Source of the DNA: Eubacterium_U album
Lineage (GTDB): Bacteria; Bacillota; Clostridia; Lachnospirales; Lachnospiraceae
Direction: 5' to 3'
NCBI RefSeq assembly: GCF_025336545.1
Contig: NZ_JAODBU010000003.1
Span: 1-64,000 of the forward strand
DNA: 64,000 nucleotides
Made by a program: the position numbers and the translations under genes. The notes beneath the pieces are model-generated. The model was not told where the DNA came from, ran no database searches, and worked only from the letters and a program-made list of their open reading frames with translations. Positions 9,136 to 18,397 of this stretch are shown here, one piece after another. Within the stretch, counting starts at the first letter, position 1. Each line of letters starts with the position of its first letter.

Positions 9136-11715
9136 ATGAGAACATTGAACCGTTTTGCACCAGGATTCAAAAGAATTATGGTTGCAGTCTTAGCTATTGC
9201 TATGCTCGTATCTTCAGTTTCATTTTCAAAAGGTACAAATGCAAAAGCAGCAGCATCAACTATTGGAAGCGCAGAAGACTATTCTGTAACAGCAACGGAC
9301 GTATCAGACAGTCTTTGCAGAATCACATTTACACCAACAAATCCGGCAGCTTATGTAATTATTCATTACAAAGTTAACGATGGAGAGCAGGTTAATGTTG
9401 GAATGAACGCTAAGGGTTCATGTTTCGAATACGATATCAACAATGTTAAAAAAGGTGATAAAATCGATTGCTCATTTACATATAACAAAGGTGGACTTCA
9501 GTATGATTCATCAATGATGACATACACAACAGGATCAGCTCCTGTAACAGATACAAGTATTGAAGCACCATTTGGTTTAGTAGTTGCAAGTCCTGCAAAT
9601 GGAGAAATCAGTGTAGTATGGGGAAGAGGAAACGTTGACTCATATAATGTTTACATTGACAATGCATTAGTAGGAAGCAAGTTGGGATGTGGATATTATG
9701 TTTATAAAGGATATGCAGCAGGCACTCATACAGTAAAAGTTACTACAGTAAGTGGTAATAAAGAATCAGCAGCTGCAACAGCTAGCGTAAATGTTACAGG
9801 TTCTGTTGCCCCAACAACAAAGGCACCTGAAACAACAACAAAAGCGCCACAGACAACAAAGGCACCTGAAACTACAACAAAGGCGCCACAGACAACAAAG
9901 GCACCTACATCAAATATTGAAGCACCATTTGGATTAGTAGTAGGAAATCCTGAAGCAGGAAAAATCAGTGTAGTATGGGGAAGAGGAAATATTGACTCAT
10001 ACAATGTTTACATTGATGGTAAGAGAGTAGCATCAGCTGTAGGTTGCGGATATTATGTATATGAAGGATATGCAGCAGGAAGTCATACAGTAGCAATTAC
10101 TACAACAAAGAACGGAAATGAATCAGCACAGACTACAATGACAGTAAATGTTGCACAGTCAGCAGTTGCCCCAACAACAAAAGCGCCAGAAACAACAAAG
10201 GTACCACAGACAACAAAAGCACCAGAAACAACAAAGGTACCACAGACAACAGAAGCAATTGGGGTTGACTCAAGTCTTCCTGCACCATTTGGTTTGGTTG
10301 CTTCATCACCTGTAAATAATCAGATTACAGTAGTATGGGGATATGGAACAATTAACTCATACAATGTATATGTAGATGATACAAGAGTTGCAAAGAAAGT
10401 AGGATGTGGCTCATACAAGTTTAAAAATATTGTAGCAGGAACACACACAGTTTCAGTTGCTACATATAAAGATGGAAAAGAATCAGCAAAAGTAAGCGTA
10501 ACAGTAACAGTTAACGGTTTAACTGAAATTGTTACAACAGCACCGGCTGAAAAACCAACATACAGTGAAGCAATTCCTGAAACAAGAGCAGACTTAAAAG
10601 CAAACGAAGACAGAATGTATTTCCAGATGAACAATAAGACAAAAGGTCAGTATTCAGATGATCAGGTTTATTGGTGCATACTTGGAAAGAATCCAAAAAC
10701 ACATGAATTATGTTATGTTGATACAAATGGAAATTTAATCCCTGTAAGCTTATCAATGAATACAGTTAAAAAGGGAGACAGAATGTGTGCAAATATCTGC
10801 AACACATTAGCTCAGAAAGATTATGTTTATATGCCTGACATTGAATCAGGAAGAATGTACTTAAGCTATGGTTCACCTGTTTATGTTACAATTAACCAGG
10901 GTGCAGATGGAAATATGGGATTTGCAGGACCTGACCTTAACAATGCATCAGACCCTAATGCAGATGTATTATTTGAATTTATTGAATTTACAATTACAAA
11001 CAAAGAATACTGGGGCAACACATCAAGAGTAGATTTCTATAGCTTCCCAATGGCTACAAGATTAATTGGTGAAGGCGGATGGAACAACTTCCCTGGTGAT
11101 GCAGATGTTTACGATAAGACAGTAGGTGATTTAGGAACAAGAGCAGAAATGTTTGCAGCATTTAAAAATGAAGTACCTGCAGCATTCCAGACATTACTTA
11201 CAGACAAGAGAATTATGGCACCATGTAAACTTACATTCAACGAAGGAAAGCAGTATTCAAATTATTTTGATAACTATATCAATAAATTCTGGTCAAAATA
11301 TTCTACACAGGATTTAGTATTCTCATGTGATGCCGGAACATTCAGAGGACGTGTACATGGAGATACAATGGTATTTACAAAAGACGGTGTTGGTGGAACA
11401 TACACAATTTACAAGCCAACAACTCAGGATGTATTAGAAGGAAAAGGCAACATGGCAAGAGGTAACTCAACAGAATTAGTTATCGAAGCACAGCTTTGCG
11501 CAGCATTTAACAGAGGTGTTGCAACAGAACCTGAAAATTATGATAATGAAAGTGCTTACTATAAGAATAGCAATTCAAACTTCTATTCAGGATTCTTCCA
11601 CAATCATTCATTTGACAGACTTGCATATGGCTTCTGCTATGATGATGTAAATGACCACAGCACATTATTACATTACACAAATCCAACAGGATTAATCATT
11701 GATCTTAAGTGGTAA
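9136..11715 (+). CDS. Secreted beta-1,3-glucanase, CBM56 + Fn3-like repeats + GH64
   Basis: An 859-aa exported enzyme that should cut beta-1,3-glucan such as laminarin, curdlan or fungal wall glucan. A signal peptide covers about residues 1-38. Residues about 48-132 match the CBM56 beta-1,3-glucan-binding pattern (YVIIHYKVNDGEQ, then SFTYNKGGLQYDS). Three similar beta-sandwich modules start near 143, 262 and 382 (APFGLVV, ISVVWGRG, DSYNVYID) and are joined by Thr/Pro/Ala-rich linkers of TTKAPETT type. Residues about 490-859 look like the GH64 laminaripentaose-producing glucanase domain, best at the end (HNHSFDRLAYGFCYDDVND). AGGAGGG precedes the ATG. Single gene with two terminators behind it. 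The GH64 and CBM56 calls come from remembered family patterns. Confidence 0.82.
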   Translation: MRTLNRFAPGFKRIMVAVLAIAMLVSSVSFSKGTNAKAAASTIGSAEDYSVTATDVSDSLCRITFTPTNPAAYVIIHYKVNDGEQVNVGMNAKGSCFEYDINNVKKGDKIDCSFTYNKGGLQYDSSMMTYTTGSAPVTDTSIEAPFGLVVASPANGEISVVWGRGNVDSYNVYIDNALVGSKLGCGYYVYKGYAAGTHTVKVTTVSGNKESAAATASVNVTGSVAPTTKAPETTTKAPQTTKAPETTTKAPQTTKAPTSNIEAPFGLVVGNPEAGKISVVWGRGNIDSYNVYIDGKRVASAVGCGYYVYEGYAAGSHTVAITTTKNGNESAQTTMTVNVAQSAVAPTTKAPETTKVPQTTKAPETTKVPQTTEAIGVDSSLPAPFGLVASSPVNNQITVVWGYGTINSYNVYVDDTRVAKKVGCGSYKFKNIVAGTHTVSVATYKDGKESAKVSVTVTVNGLTEIVTTAPAEKPTYSEAIPETRADLKANEDRMYFQMNNKTKGQYSDDQVYWCILGKNPKTHELCYVDTNGNLIPVSLSMNTVKKGDRMCANICNTLAQKDYVYMPDIESGRMYLSYGSPVYVTINQGADGNMGFAGPDLNNASDPNADVLFEFIEFTITNKEYWGNTSRVDFYSFPMATRLIGEGGWNNFPGDADVYDKTVGDLGTRAEMFAAFKNEVPAAFQTLLTDKRIMAPCKLTFNEGKQYSNYFDNYINKFWSKYSTQDLVFSCDAGTFRGRVHGDTMVFTKDGVGGTYTIYKPTTQDVLEGKGNMARGNSTELVIEAQLCAAFNRGVATEPENYDNESAYYKNSNSNFYSGFFHNHSFDRLAYGFCYDDVNDHSTLLHYTNPTGLIIDLKW
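9811..9906 (+). repeat. Thr-Pro-Ala linker tandem repeat 1 (in GH64 gene)
   Basis: Short in-frame tandem repeats of about 12-33 bases (ACAACAAAGGCACCTGAA-type units) coding for TTKAPETT/TTKAPQTT linkers. This is a site prone to length change by slippage. Confidence 0.85.
10171..10252 (+). repeat. Thr-Pro-Ala linker tandem repeat 2 (in GH64 gene)
   Basis: Second linker array, with units coding for APETTKVPQTTK, between the second and third beta-sandwich modules. Related in sequence to the array at 9811-9906. Confidence 0.85.
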
Positions 11716-11747
11716 GAAATTAATAAACTGTAAACGGAAATAGAAAT

Positions 11748-11797
11748 AAAAGACGTTGTTCTTACAATGAAAATTGTAAGGATGACGTCTTTTTTTA
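11748..11797 (+). terminator. Terminator of the GH64 gene
   Basis: AAAGACGT, an inner stem CTTACAAT/ATTGTAAG with GAAA loop, then ACGTCTTT and seven T in total. Strong rho-independent structure 35 bases past the stop. Confidence 0.9.
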
Positions 11798-11817
11798 AAA
11801 TTAATTATAGTAAAAAT

Positions 11818-11846
11818 AGCTTGAGATATACCTCAGGCTCTTTTTT
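11818..11846 (+). terminator. Second tandem terminator
   Basis: AGCTTGAG / CTCAGGCT stem (one G-T pair) followed by TCTTTTTT, 20 bases after the first terminator. The pair isolates the highly transcribed-looking glucanase gene from the pgsA-type gene downstream. Confidence 0.75.
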
Positions 11847-11925
11847 GTGTTATAATAACATATACTATGTGCATTTGTTAAATACTTATGGATAAAACCT
11901 GAATAATGAAATGGAGATAGATATT

Positions 11926-12483
11926 ATGAAAAAGGACTGGAAGAGAGAATATTTTTCAATCCCAAATTTAATGGGATATTTTAGACTGATTTTAATACCG
12001 GTATATTTAATGGTATATATTCACGCAGATGGAATGAAAGATTATGCAATATCAGCAGGAATTTTATTATTGTCAGCGCTCACAGATTTCTTTGATGGAA
12101 AAGTGGCAAGAAGATTTGACATGATAACTGATTGGGGAAAAATTCTTGATCCTATAGCAGATAAACTTACTCAGGGAATTGTTGTTATAAGTTTGATTTT
12201 CAGATACAGATTTATGGCGATTGTGTTGGTTATATTTATAGTCCAGCAATTGGGACAGGGAATTTTAGGACTTATATATATTAAAAAAAGCGGAAAAGTT
12301 GAGGGTGCGAAAATGTTTGGAAAAGTAAGCACAGCATTTCTTGACTTTATGGTATTAGTTTTAGTTATATGGATAGATATACCGAAAAATGTTGCATTGG
12401 CAATGATGACAGTGTCAGTATTTTTAATGACAAATTCATTGCTTAGATATTTTGATTATTATTACAAAGAGATAAGGAAATAA
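11926..12483 (+). CDS. CDP-alcohol phosphatidyltransferase (PgsA-like)
   Basis: Membrane enzyme that transfers a phosphatidyl group from CDP-diacylglycerol to an alcohol, probably glycerol-3-phosphate; about 185 aa. The full family signature DG-x2-AR-x8-G-x3-D-x3-D is present (DGKVARRFDMITDWG, KILDPIAD, near residues 48-71). About five membrane segments follow. The open frame begins at ATG 11911, but that codon is part of the ribosome site; ATG 11926 has GGAG nine bases upstream and gives MKKDWKREYFSIPN. The last codons form one strand of the RNA element that precedes dnaE, so the two genes are physically linked. Confidence 0.88.
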   Translation: MKKDWKREYFSIPNLMGYFRLILIPVYLMVYIHADGMKDYAISAGILLLSALTDFFDGKVARRFDMITDWGKILDPIADKLTQGIVVISLIFRYRFMAIVLVIFIVQQLGQGILGLIYIKKSGKVEGAKMFGKVSTAFLDFMVLVLVIWIDIPKNVALAMMTVSVFLMTNSLLRYFDYYYKEIRK

Positions 12484-12553
12484 AATGAATGAAGTTCATT
12501 TTCTAAAGATATTTCCGATGACCAGCCAACAATTAAATGGCTAGGCAATAACA
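12476..12553 (+). promoter_or_regulatory. Structured leader element, copy 1 (dnaE)
   Basis: One of three related ~78-nt elements. Outer helix GGAAATA (12476-12482) / TATTTCC (12510-12516); inner hairpin AAATGAAT-GAA-GTTCATTT (12483-12501); then GACCAGCC, a local stem AGCCA/TGGCT unique to this copy, and GGCAATAACA. It ends 23 bases before the dnaE ATG and overlaps the pgsA-type stop codon. A short frame MNEVHFLKIF... with an upstream AAGGA also runs through it (12485-12544). Both helices covary with the other copies. I do not recognise the family. Confidence 0.72.
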
Positions 12554-12576
12554 CATTTTTTATAGGAGATTAACAT

Positions 12577-15500
12577 ATGAATTTTGCTCATTTACATGTG
12601 CATACAGAGTTTAGTTTGTTAGACGGCTCGAGTAAAATTAAAGAAATTACGGCAAGGGCAAAGGAACTTGGAATGAATAGCCTTGCGATTACTGACCATG
12701 GTGTTATGTATGGGGCGATAGACTTTTATCGCGCTGCAAATGCCAATGGAATTAAGCCGATTATCGGATGTGAGGTTTATGTTGCACCGGGTTCAAGATT
12801 TACTAAAGAAGCAGGGGAGAGCGAAGACCGTTACTATCATTTGGTTTTGCTTGCCGAAAATAATAAAGGATATAGTAATTTGTCAAAAATCGTATCAAAA
12901 GGATTTGTCGATGGATTTTATTATAAACCACGAGTAGATTATGAGGTATTGCAGGAATTTCATGAAGGAATAATATGCCTAAGTGCCTGCCTTGCAGGTG
13001 AAGTACAAAGGTATCTTGCAAGAGGAATGTATGAAGAGGGTAAGAAGGCAGCTCTTAAATATCGGGATATTTTTGGAGAAGATAACTACTTTCTTGAAAT
13101 GCAGGACCATGGAATACCTGAACAGCGTATGGTTAATCAACAACTTATGCGTATGAGTCAGGAGACAGGCATTGAATTAGTTTGCACAAATGACGTACAT
13201 TATACTTATGATACTGACGTAGAGGCACATGACATCTTATTGTGTATCCAGACAGGTAAAAAGCAGTCAGATGAAAATCGTATGAGATACGAAGGGGGAC
13301 AATACTATTTAAAAAGTCCCGAAGAGATGGCTGAGTTATTTAAATTTGCGCCTGAAGCATTAGAAAATACGCAGAAGATTGCAGACAGATGTAATGTTAC
13401 ATTTGAATTTGGTGTTACAAAACTTCCTAATTATGAAGTGCCTGAAGGTTACACTCCGGCAACATATTTGAGAGAATTGTGCAATAATGGATTGCAGAAG
13501 AGATATGTCGATACAAAGCTTGATTATGATTGCCCGATGTCTTTAGGACAATTGAAAGAACGCTTAGATTACGAACTTAGCACAATTGAAACCATGGGAT
13601 ACGTGGAATACTTCCTTATCGTATGGGATTTTATAAATTATGCAAAGACAAATGGAATTGCAGTAGGTCCGGGACGAGGTTCGGCAGCAGGAAGTATAGT
13701 TTCGTATTGCCTTGAAATTACGGATATTGACCCTATTAGATATAACTTACTTTTTGAAAGATTTTTAAATCCTGAGCGTGTGTCCATGCCCGATATTGAT
13801 ATTGATTTTTGTATCGAAAGAAGGCAGGAAGTTATTGATTATGTAGGAAGAAAATATGGCAAAGACCATGTCGCTCAGATTGTTACATTTGGAACTTTAA
13901 AAGCCAGAGGTGTGCTTAGGGATGTAGGTAGGGTACTTGATATGCCATATGCACAGGTGGATGCAATTGCAAAGACAATTCCTAAGGAATTGAACATTAC
14001 TCTTGATGGAGCTTTGAAGGAAAGTAAAGAGTTTAAGGATTTATATGAGAGTGATGAACAGATTAAATATCTTGTTGATATGTCACGAAGACTTGAAGGG
14101 CTTCCACGTCATGCTTCAATGCATGCGGCAGGTGTAGTAATTTGTGCAAAACCTGTTGAAGAGTATGTTCCGCTTTCAAGAGCAAGTGACGGTTCAATTA
14201 CAACCCAGTATATAATGACAACATTAGAAGAATTGGGACTTTTAAAAATGGACTTTTTAGGATTAAGAAACTTAACTGTAATTCAGAATGCGGTTAGATT
14301 TGTTGAAAAAGACCATAATATAAAATTGGATATGCATAGCATAGATTATGATGATAAAAAAGTATTGGCTTCTATAGGAACAGGAAATACAGAAGGAATT
14401 TTCCAGTTGGAAAGTGGCGGTATGAAAGGGTTCATGAAGGAATTAAAACCTCAGAATCTTGAAGATATAATAGCCGGAATATCACTATATCGTCCGGGTC
14501 CTATGGATTTCATTCCTAAATATCTTGAGGGAAAAAATAATCCGGAAGCAATTACTTACGACTGCCCGCAACTTGAGCATATATTAGAGCCAACTTACGG
14601 CTGTATTGTATATCAGGAACAGGTTATGCAGATAGTTAGGGATTTGGCAGGATATACATTAGGACGAAGCGACTTGGTTAGAAGAGCCATGTCAAAGAAA
14701 AAAGATTACGTTATGCAGCAGGAAAGACAGAACTTTGTTTATGGAAATAAAGAAGAAAATGTACCGGGCTGCATAGCAAATGGAATAGATGAAAAGACTG
14801 CAAATAAAATTTATGATGATATGATTGATTTCGCCAAATATGCTTTCAACAAGTCTCATGCGGCGGCATATGCAGTTGTTGCCTATCAGACAGCATATTT
14901 GAAATACTATTATCCGGCAGAATTTATGGCAGCTATGCTTACATCTGTCATGGATAATGCAGAAAAAGTATCTGAATATATTTATTCATGCCGCTCAATG
15001 GGAATAAAAATACTTCCTCCGGATATAAATGAAGGAGAAAGCGGATTTTCTGTATCTGAAAATTGCATACGATATGGTTTGACTGCAATTAAAAGTGTAG
15101 GAAAAAATATTATTGATGCGATTGTAATGGAAAGAAATGCAGCAGGAAAATATAAATCATTAGAAGATTTTATCTCAAGAACAAGTCCGCTTGGAGTTAA
15201 TAAGAGAGCTGTTGAAAACTTTATTAAGGCAGGGGCTTTGGATTCGCTTGGAGCGACAAGAAAACAAATGATGATGGTTTATGTTCAAATCATGGATTCA
15301 GAGGCACAGGAAAGAAAAAACACCATGGCAGGTCAAATGAGTTTATTTGATTTTGTAAGCGAAGAAGATAAAGCAGATTTTGAAATTAAAATGCCTGATG
15401 TTGGTGAGTATTCAAGTGACCAGATGCTTGAATTTGAAAAAGAAGTTTTAGGAATCTATGTTAGTGGACATCCTTTACAGAAAGAAGAAGCAAGATGGCG

Positions 15501-16062
15501 TAAGCATATTACAAATATTTCCACTGATTTTGCTGAAGTAGGAGAAGATGAGGAAAATACAAAAGTCGAAGACAAGGCAAGAGTAACAATAGGTGGAATA
15601 ATTACCGGAATTACAAAAAAATATACAAGACAGGGGCAGCCTATGGCATTCTTAACATTAGAAGATTTGTTAGGTTCTGTTGAAGTAATTGTATTTCCAA
15701 GACAATATGAAAAATATAAAACACTGATTGCTGAGGATAATCAGATATTTGTTAACGGACAGGCAAGCTTAGAAGAAAATGCAGCAGGTAAAGTTATTGC
15801 AAATGATATAAAAGCATTTGATGAATATGGTACAAGTCTTTGGATTGCATTTGCAGATAAAGATGATTATACAAATAAGGAAGCAGAGCTGTTTGAATTA
15901 CTTTCTGAAAATAAGGGAAAAGATAAGGTTATAATATATCTTGTGAAGGAAAAACAGAGTAAAATGTTGCCTGCTATGTATAGAGTAGATTCAAATGATA
16001 CATTAGTTGAAAAATTAAAGGCTATGTATGGAGAAAAATTTGTAACAAAAGTATTAGAGTAG
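12577..16062 (+). CDS. dnaE: DNA polymerase III alpha subunit
   Basis: Replicative polymerase subunit, 1161 aa, the DnaE1 length. The N-terminal PHP domain starts HLHVHTEFSLLDG. The polymerase core has the GPGRGSAAGS motif near residue 365 and catalytic aspartates in MPDIDIDFCIE near residue 405. A helix-hairpin-helix region and an OB-fold near residues 1010-1080 (VTIGGIITG, then LEDLLGSVEVIVF) follow, and no proofreading exonuclease domain is present. AGGAG precedes the ATG at 12577, preceded by the structured leader element. The last codons (FVTKVLE) are echoed in a degenerate tandem repeat after the stop. Confidence 0.98.
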   Translation: MNFAHLHVHTEFSLLDGSSKIKEITARAKELGMNSLAITDHGVMYGAIDFYRAANANGIKPIIGCEVYVAPGSRFTKEAGESEDRYYHLVLLAENNKGYSNLSKIVSKGFVDGFYYKPRVDYEVLQEFHEGIICLSACLAGEVQRYLARGMYEEGKKAALKYRDIFGEDNYFLEMQDHGIPEQRMVNQQLMRMSQETGIELVCTNDVHYTYDTDVEAHDILLCIQTGKKQSDENRMRYEGGQYYLKSPEEMAELFKFAPEALENTQKIADRCNVTFEFGVTKLPNYEVPEGYTPATYLRELCNNGLQKRYVDTKLDYDCPMSLGQLKERLDYELSTIETMGYVEYFLIVWDFINYAKTNGIAVGPGRGSAAGSIVSYCLEITDIDPIRYNLLFERFLNPERVSMPDIDIDFCIERRQEVIDYVGRKYGKDHVAQIVTFGTLKARGVLRDVGRVLDMPYAQVDAIAKTIPKELNITLDGALKESKEFKDLYESDEQIKYLVDMSRRLEGLPRHASMHAAGVVICAKPVEEYVPLSRASDGSITTQYIMTTLEELGLLKMDFLGLRNLTVIQNAVRFVEKDHNIKLDMHSIDYDDKKVLASIGTGNTEGIFQLESGGMKGFMKELKPQNLEDIIAGISLYRPGPMDFIPKYLEGKNNPEAITYDCPQLEHILEPTYGCIVYQEQVMQIVRDLAGYTLGRSDLVRRAMSKKKDYVMQQERQNFVYGNKEENVPGCIANGIDEKTANKIYDDMIDFAKYAFNKSHAAAYAVVAYQTAYLKYYYPAEFMAAMLTSVMDNAEKVSEYIYSCRSMGIKILPPDINEGESGFSVSENCIRYGLTAIKSVGKNIIDAIVMERNAAGKYKSLEDFISRTSPLGVNKRAVENFIKAGALDSLGATRKQMMMVYVQIMDSEAQERKNTMAGQMSLFDFVSEEDKADFEIKMPDVGEYSSDQMLEFEKEVLGIYVSGHPLQKEEARWRKHITNISTDFAEVGEDEENTKVEDKARVTIGGIITGITKKYTRQGQPMAFLTLEDLLGSVEVIVFPRQYEKYKTLIAEDNQIFVNGQASLEENAAGKVIANDIKAFDEYGTSLWIAFADKDDYTNKEAELFELLSENKGKDKVIIYLVKEKQSKMLPAMYRVDSNDTLVEKLKAMYGEKFVTKVLE

Positions 16063-16166
16063 TATTTGTAACAAAGATATTAGAGTAACATTTGCAATAA
16101 AGATATTGTAGTAACAGTTGCAACAAAATTGTAAAGCAGCAATTGTAACAAAGATATTAGAATAAT
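16039..16166 (+). repeat. Degenerate tandem copies of the dnaE 3' end
   Basis: About five imperfect units of roughly 26 bases related to TTGTAACAAAGATATTAGAG. The first unit is the end of dnaE itself (codons for FVTKVLE and the stop); the others fill most of the gap to the KtrB gene. Confidence 0.75.
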
Positions 16167-16208
16167 TGATAAATAATAAAATTATCAGATATTTATTTGG
16201 GAGTAAAA

Positions 16209-17591
16209 ATGAAAGTTGATAAAGCTATAAAAGCTACATTTAATACAAATTTAATAATTCTTAACGGCTTTTTAGTTGCTCTTTTAGTAGGAACTATATT
16301 GTTAATGTTGCCCGTTTCCTCTGCAAGTGGAAATGGAACAGATTTTATTACGGCATTGTTTACGGCAACGACATCGCTTTGTGTGACAGGTCTGGTAGTT
16401 GTGCCTACATATGCATACTGGAGCATATTTGGAAAAGTAATAATACTTATATTAATACAGCTTGGCGGGCTTGGGATTATTAGTTTTACAATTGGATTTC
16501 TAATTATAATAGGAAAGAAAATTTCTTTGAAAGAAAGAAAAATGATACAGGAATCGTATAATCTTGATTCGGCACAGGGTGTCTTAAAAATATTGAGAAA
16601 AATATTTGGAATCACTCTAAAAATAGAAGGAATAGGAGCGATACTTTATTCCATACAGTTTATTCCTGAATATGGAATCGTAAAAGGAATCTGTTACAGC
16701 GTATTTCATTCGGTATCTGCGTTTTGTAATGCGGGAATAGATATAATTGGAAATGACAGTCTTGTTAAGTATCATGGAAATGTGCTTGTCAATTTTACAA
16801 CTGTGATGTTAATCATATGTGGTGGTATTGGATTTATTGTATGGCTTGATATCGGTGGCATAATAAGTGAAATCCGTAACAAAAAATTGAGCCCAAATAA
16901 ATTTATAGAAAGAATGAAATTGCATACAAAGCTTGTATTGATTACGACAGCTATTTTAGTTGGAGGAGGATTTTTATTTATTCTTTTATTTGAATATAAT
17001 AATCCGGACACGCTTGGGAATATGACATTTGGAAATAAATGCTTAGCGGCTTTATTTGAAGCGGTAACGCTTAGAACAGCAGGATTTATTACTGTGCCGC
17101 AGGCAGGATTTAGAGATGGAACATTTATGATAATGTGTGGTTTGATGATTGTTGGCGGTTCCCCTTTTGGAACAGCAGGTGGAATTAAAACAACTACATT
17201 GGCACTTATTTTTCTACTAACCTGGTCAACTATAAAAGGCAAGGAGGATATAGAGGTTTGCAGAAGAAGAATAAATAAACAAAATGTCAGAAGTGCAGTA
17301 GCAATCGGAACAATAGTACTTAGCATACTTGCAGTAGCAATTATGGCGTTAAGTTTTACGGAAGATGCACCTTTGAAGGTAATTACATTTGAGGCTGTTT
17401 CAGCCCTTGGAACAGTTGGACTTAGTATGGATTTTACAGCAAGTCTTACAGCTATAGGAAAACTTATTATAATAGTACTTATGTTCTTTGGAAGAGTAGG
17501 ACCTATAACGATTGCCATGGCAATGGCAGGCAGGGCAAGAAAAGATAGAAAGATAACGAATTATCCTGAAAAGAGAGTAATGATTGGATAA
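16209..17591 (+). CDS. ktrB: Potassium uptake channel subunit KtrB/TrkH
   Basis: Membrane subunit of a K+ (Na+-coupled) uptake system; about 460 aa. Four pore-loop repeats are visible: TATTSLCVTGL near residue 58, SVSAFCNAGID near 178, AVTLRTAGF near 285 and AVSALGTVGLS near 399, each holding the conserved filter glycine. The open frame starts at TTG 16197, but ATG 16209 has GGGAG at 16199-16203 and gives MKVDKAIKATF, so it is preferred. The cytosolic RCK partner is encoded 149 bases downstream, giving a normal KtrAB pair. Confidence 0.93.
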   Translation: MKVDKAIKATFNTNLIILNGFLVALLVGTILLMLPVSSASGNGTDFITALFTATTSLCVTGLVVVPTYAYWSIFGKVIILILIQLGGLGIISFTIGFLIIIGKKISLKERKMIQESYNLDSAQGVLKILRKIFGITLKIEGIGAILYSIQFIPEYGIVKGICYSVFHSVSAFCNAGIDIIGNDSLVKYHGNVLVNFTTVMLIICGGIGFIVWLDIGGIISEIRNKKLSPNKFIERMKLHTKLVLITTAILVGGGFLFILLFEYNNPDTLGNMTFGNKCLAALFEAVTLRTAGFITVPQAGFRDGTFMIMCGLMIVGGSPFGTAGGIKTTTLALIFLLTWSTIKGKEDIEVCRRRINKQNVRSAVAIGTIVLSILAVAIMALSFTEDAPLKVITFEAVSALGTVGLSMDFTASLTAIGKLIIIVLMFFGRVGPITIAMAMAGRARKDRKITNYPEKRVMIG

Positions 17592-17740
17592 AATTCAAAC
17601 AAGTAATGTGATTATATTTTTAAAATGTAATATTCAGTAATAAACGGATGAAATTTAAATGAAATAAAGTATGCAGAAATTATTTTATATTAAAAAATTT
17701 TGTATACAGTTTTAAACAAATGAATTAGAAGGAGCATAAA

Positions 17741-18394
17741 ATGAAGGACGTAGCGGTTTTTGGAATTGGAAAATTAGGAAAAACATTTGCAGTAACTTAT
17801 TCAAAAAAAGGTGGAAAAGTTTTTGCAATTGATAGACGTCAGGAAAGAGTAGATGGAATTGCAGAAGATGTGACATATGCCATAAGAGCCGATGTTACAG
17901 AGGAAAATGTTGTAGAAAATCTGGGAATCAATAATGTAGATGCGGTAGTAGTTGCCCTTGGAAATAATTTTGAGGCAAGCATAATTGTTACTACAATATG
18001 CAAATCTTTAGGGATTCCATACATTGTTGCTTCAGCGATGGACAAATTACAGGCAGATGTACTGATGAAAATTGGTGCGGATCATGTTATTTTACCGGAA
18101 AGTGAAACTGGAAAAAGGCTTGCAAATGGAATGGCAAGTGGAGGGCATTTTCAGGATATTGCTGATTTGTCAGATGAATTTAGCATAATTGAAACTAAGG
18201 TTCCAAAAGAATGGATTGGTAAAAGTTTAATAGAATTAAATCCAAGAAAGAAATTTGGATTCAATGTAATAGCAGAGAAGGTAAATGGTGTTTATAAAAA
18301 TAATATAGATGCGGATAAACCTTTTGGAGATCAGGAATCAATAATTGTAATTGGTGATAATGAGAAATTATTAAGAGTATTTAAAGAGGGTTAA
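17741..18394 (+). CDS. ktrA: Potassium uptake regulatory subunit KtrA/TrkA
   Basis: Cytosolic gating ring protein of 217 aa for the KtrB channel. An N-terminal Rossmann RCK_N domain has the nucleotide-binding loop VFGIGKLGKTFA and the strand-end acid in VFAIDRRQERV. A C-terminal RCK_C domain starts near residue 135 (SIIETKVPKEWIGKSLIEL). In known Ktr systems this domain binds ATP/ADP and c-di-AMP; that is family knowledge. AAGGAGC lies just upstream of ATG 17741. Only three bases separate it from the next gene. Confidence 0.93.
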   Translation: MKDVAVFGIGKLGKTFAVTYSKKGGKVFAIDRRQERVDGIAEDVTYAIRADVTEENVVENLGINNVDAVVVALGNNFEASIIVTTICKSLGIPYIVASAMDKLQADVLMKIGADHVILPESETGKRLANGMASGGHFQDIADLSDEFSIIETKVPKEWIGKSLIELNPRKKFGFNVIAEKVNGVYKNNIDADKPFGDQESIIVIGDNEKLLRVFKEG

Positions 18395-18397
18395 AAA

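Noticed and set aside
9726..10004. Minus-strand frame with VVSGAFVVCGAFVV repeats
   Set aside because: It is the reverse reading of the Thr-Pro-Ala linker repeats of the glucanase gene.
9811..10252. Regular repeats that could suggest a CRISPR array
   Set aside because: Repeats are in frame, contiguous, without unique spacers, and code for a linker. No CRISPR or cas gene was seen anywhere in the window.
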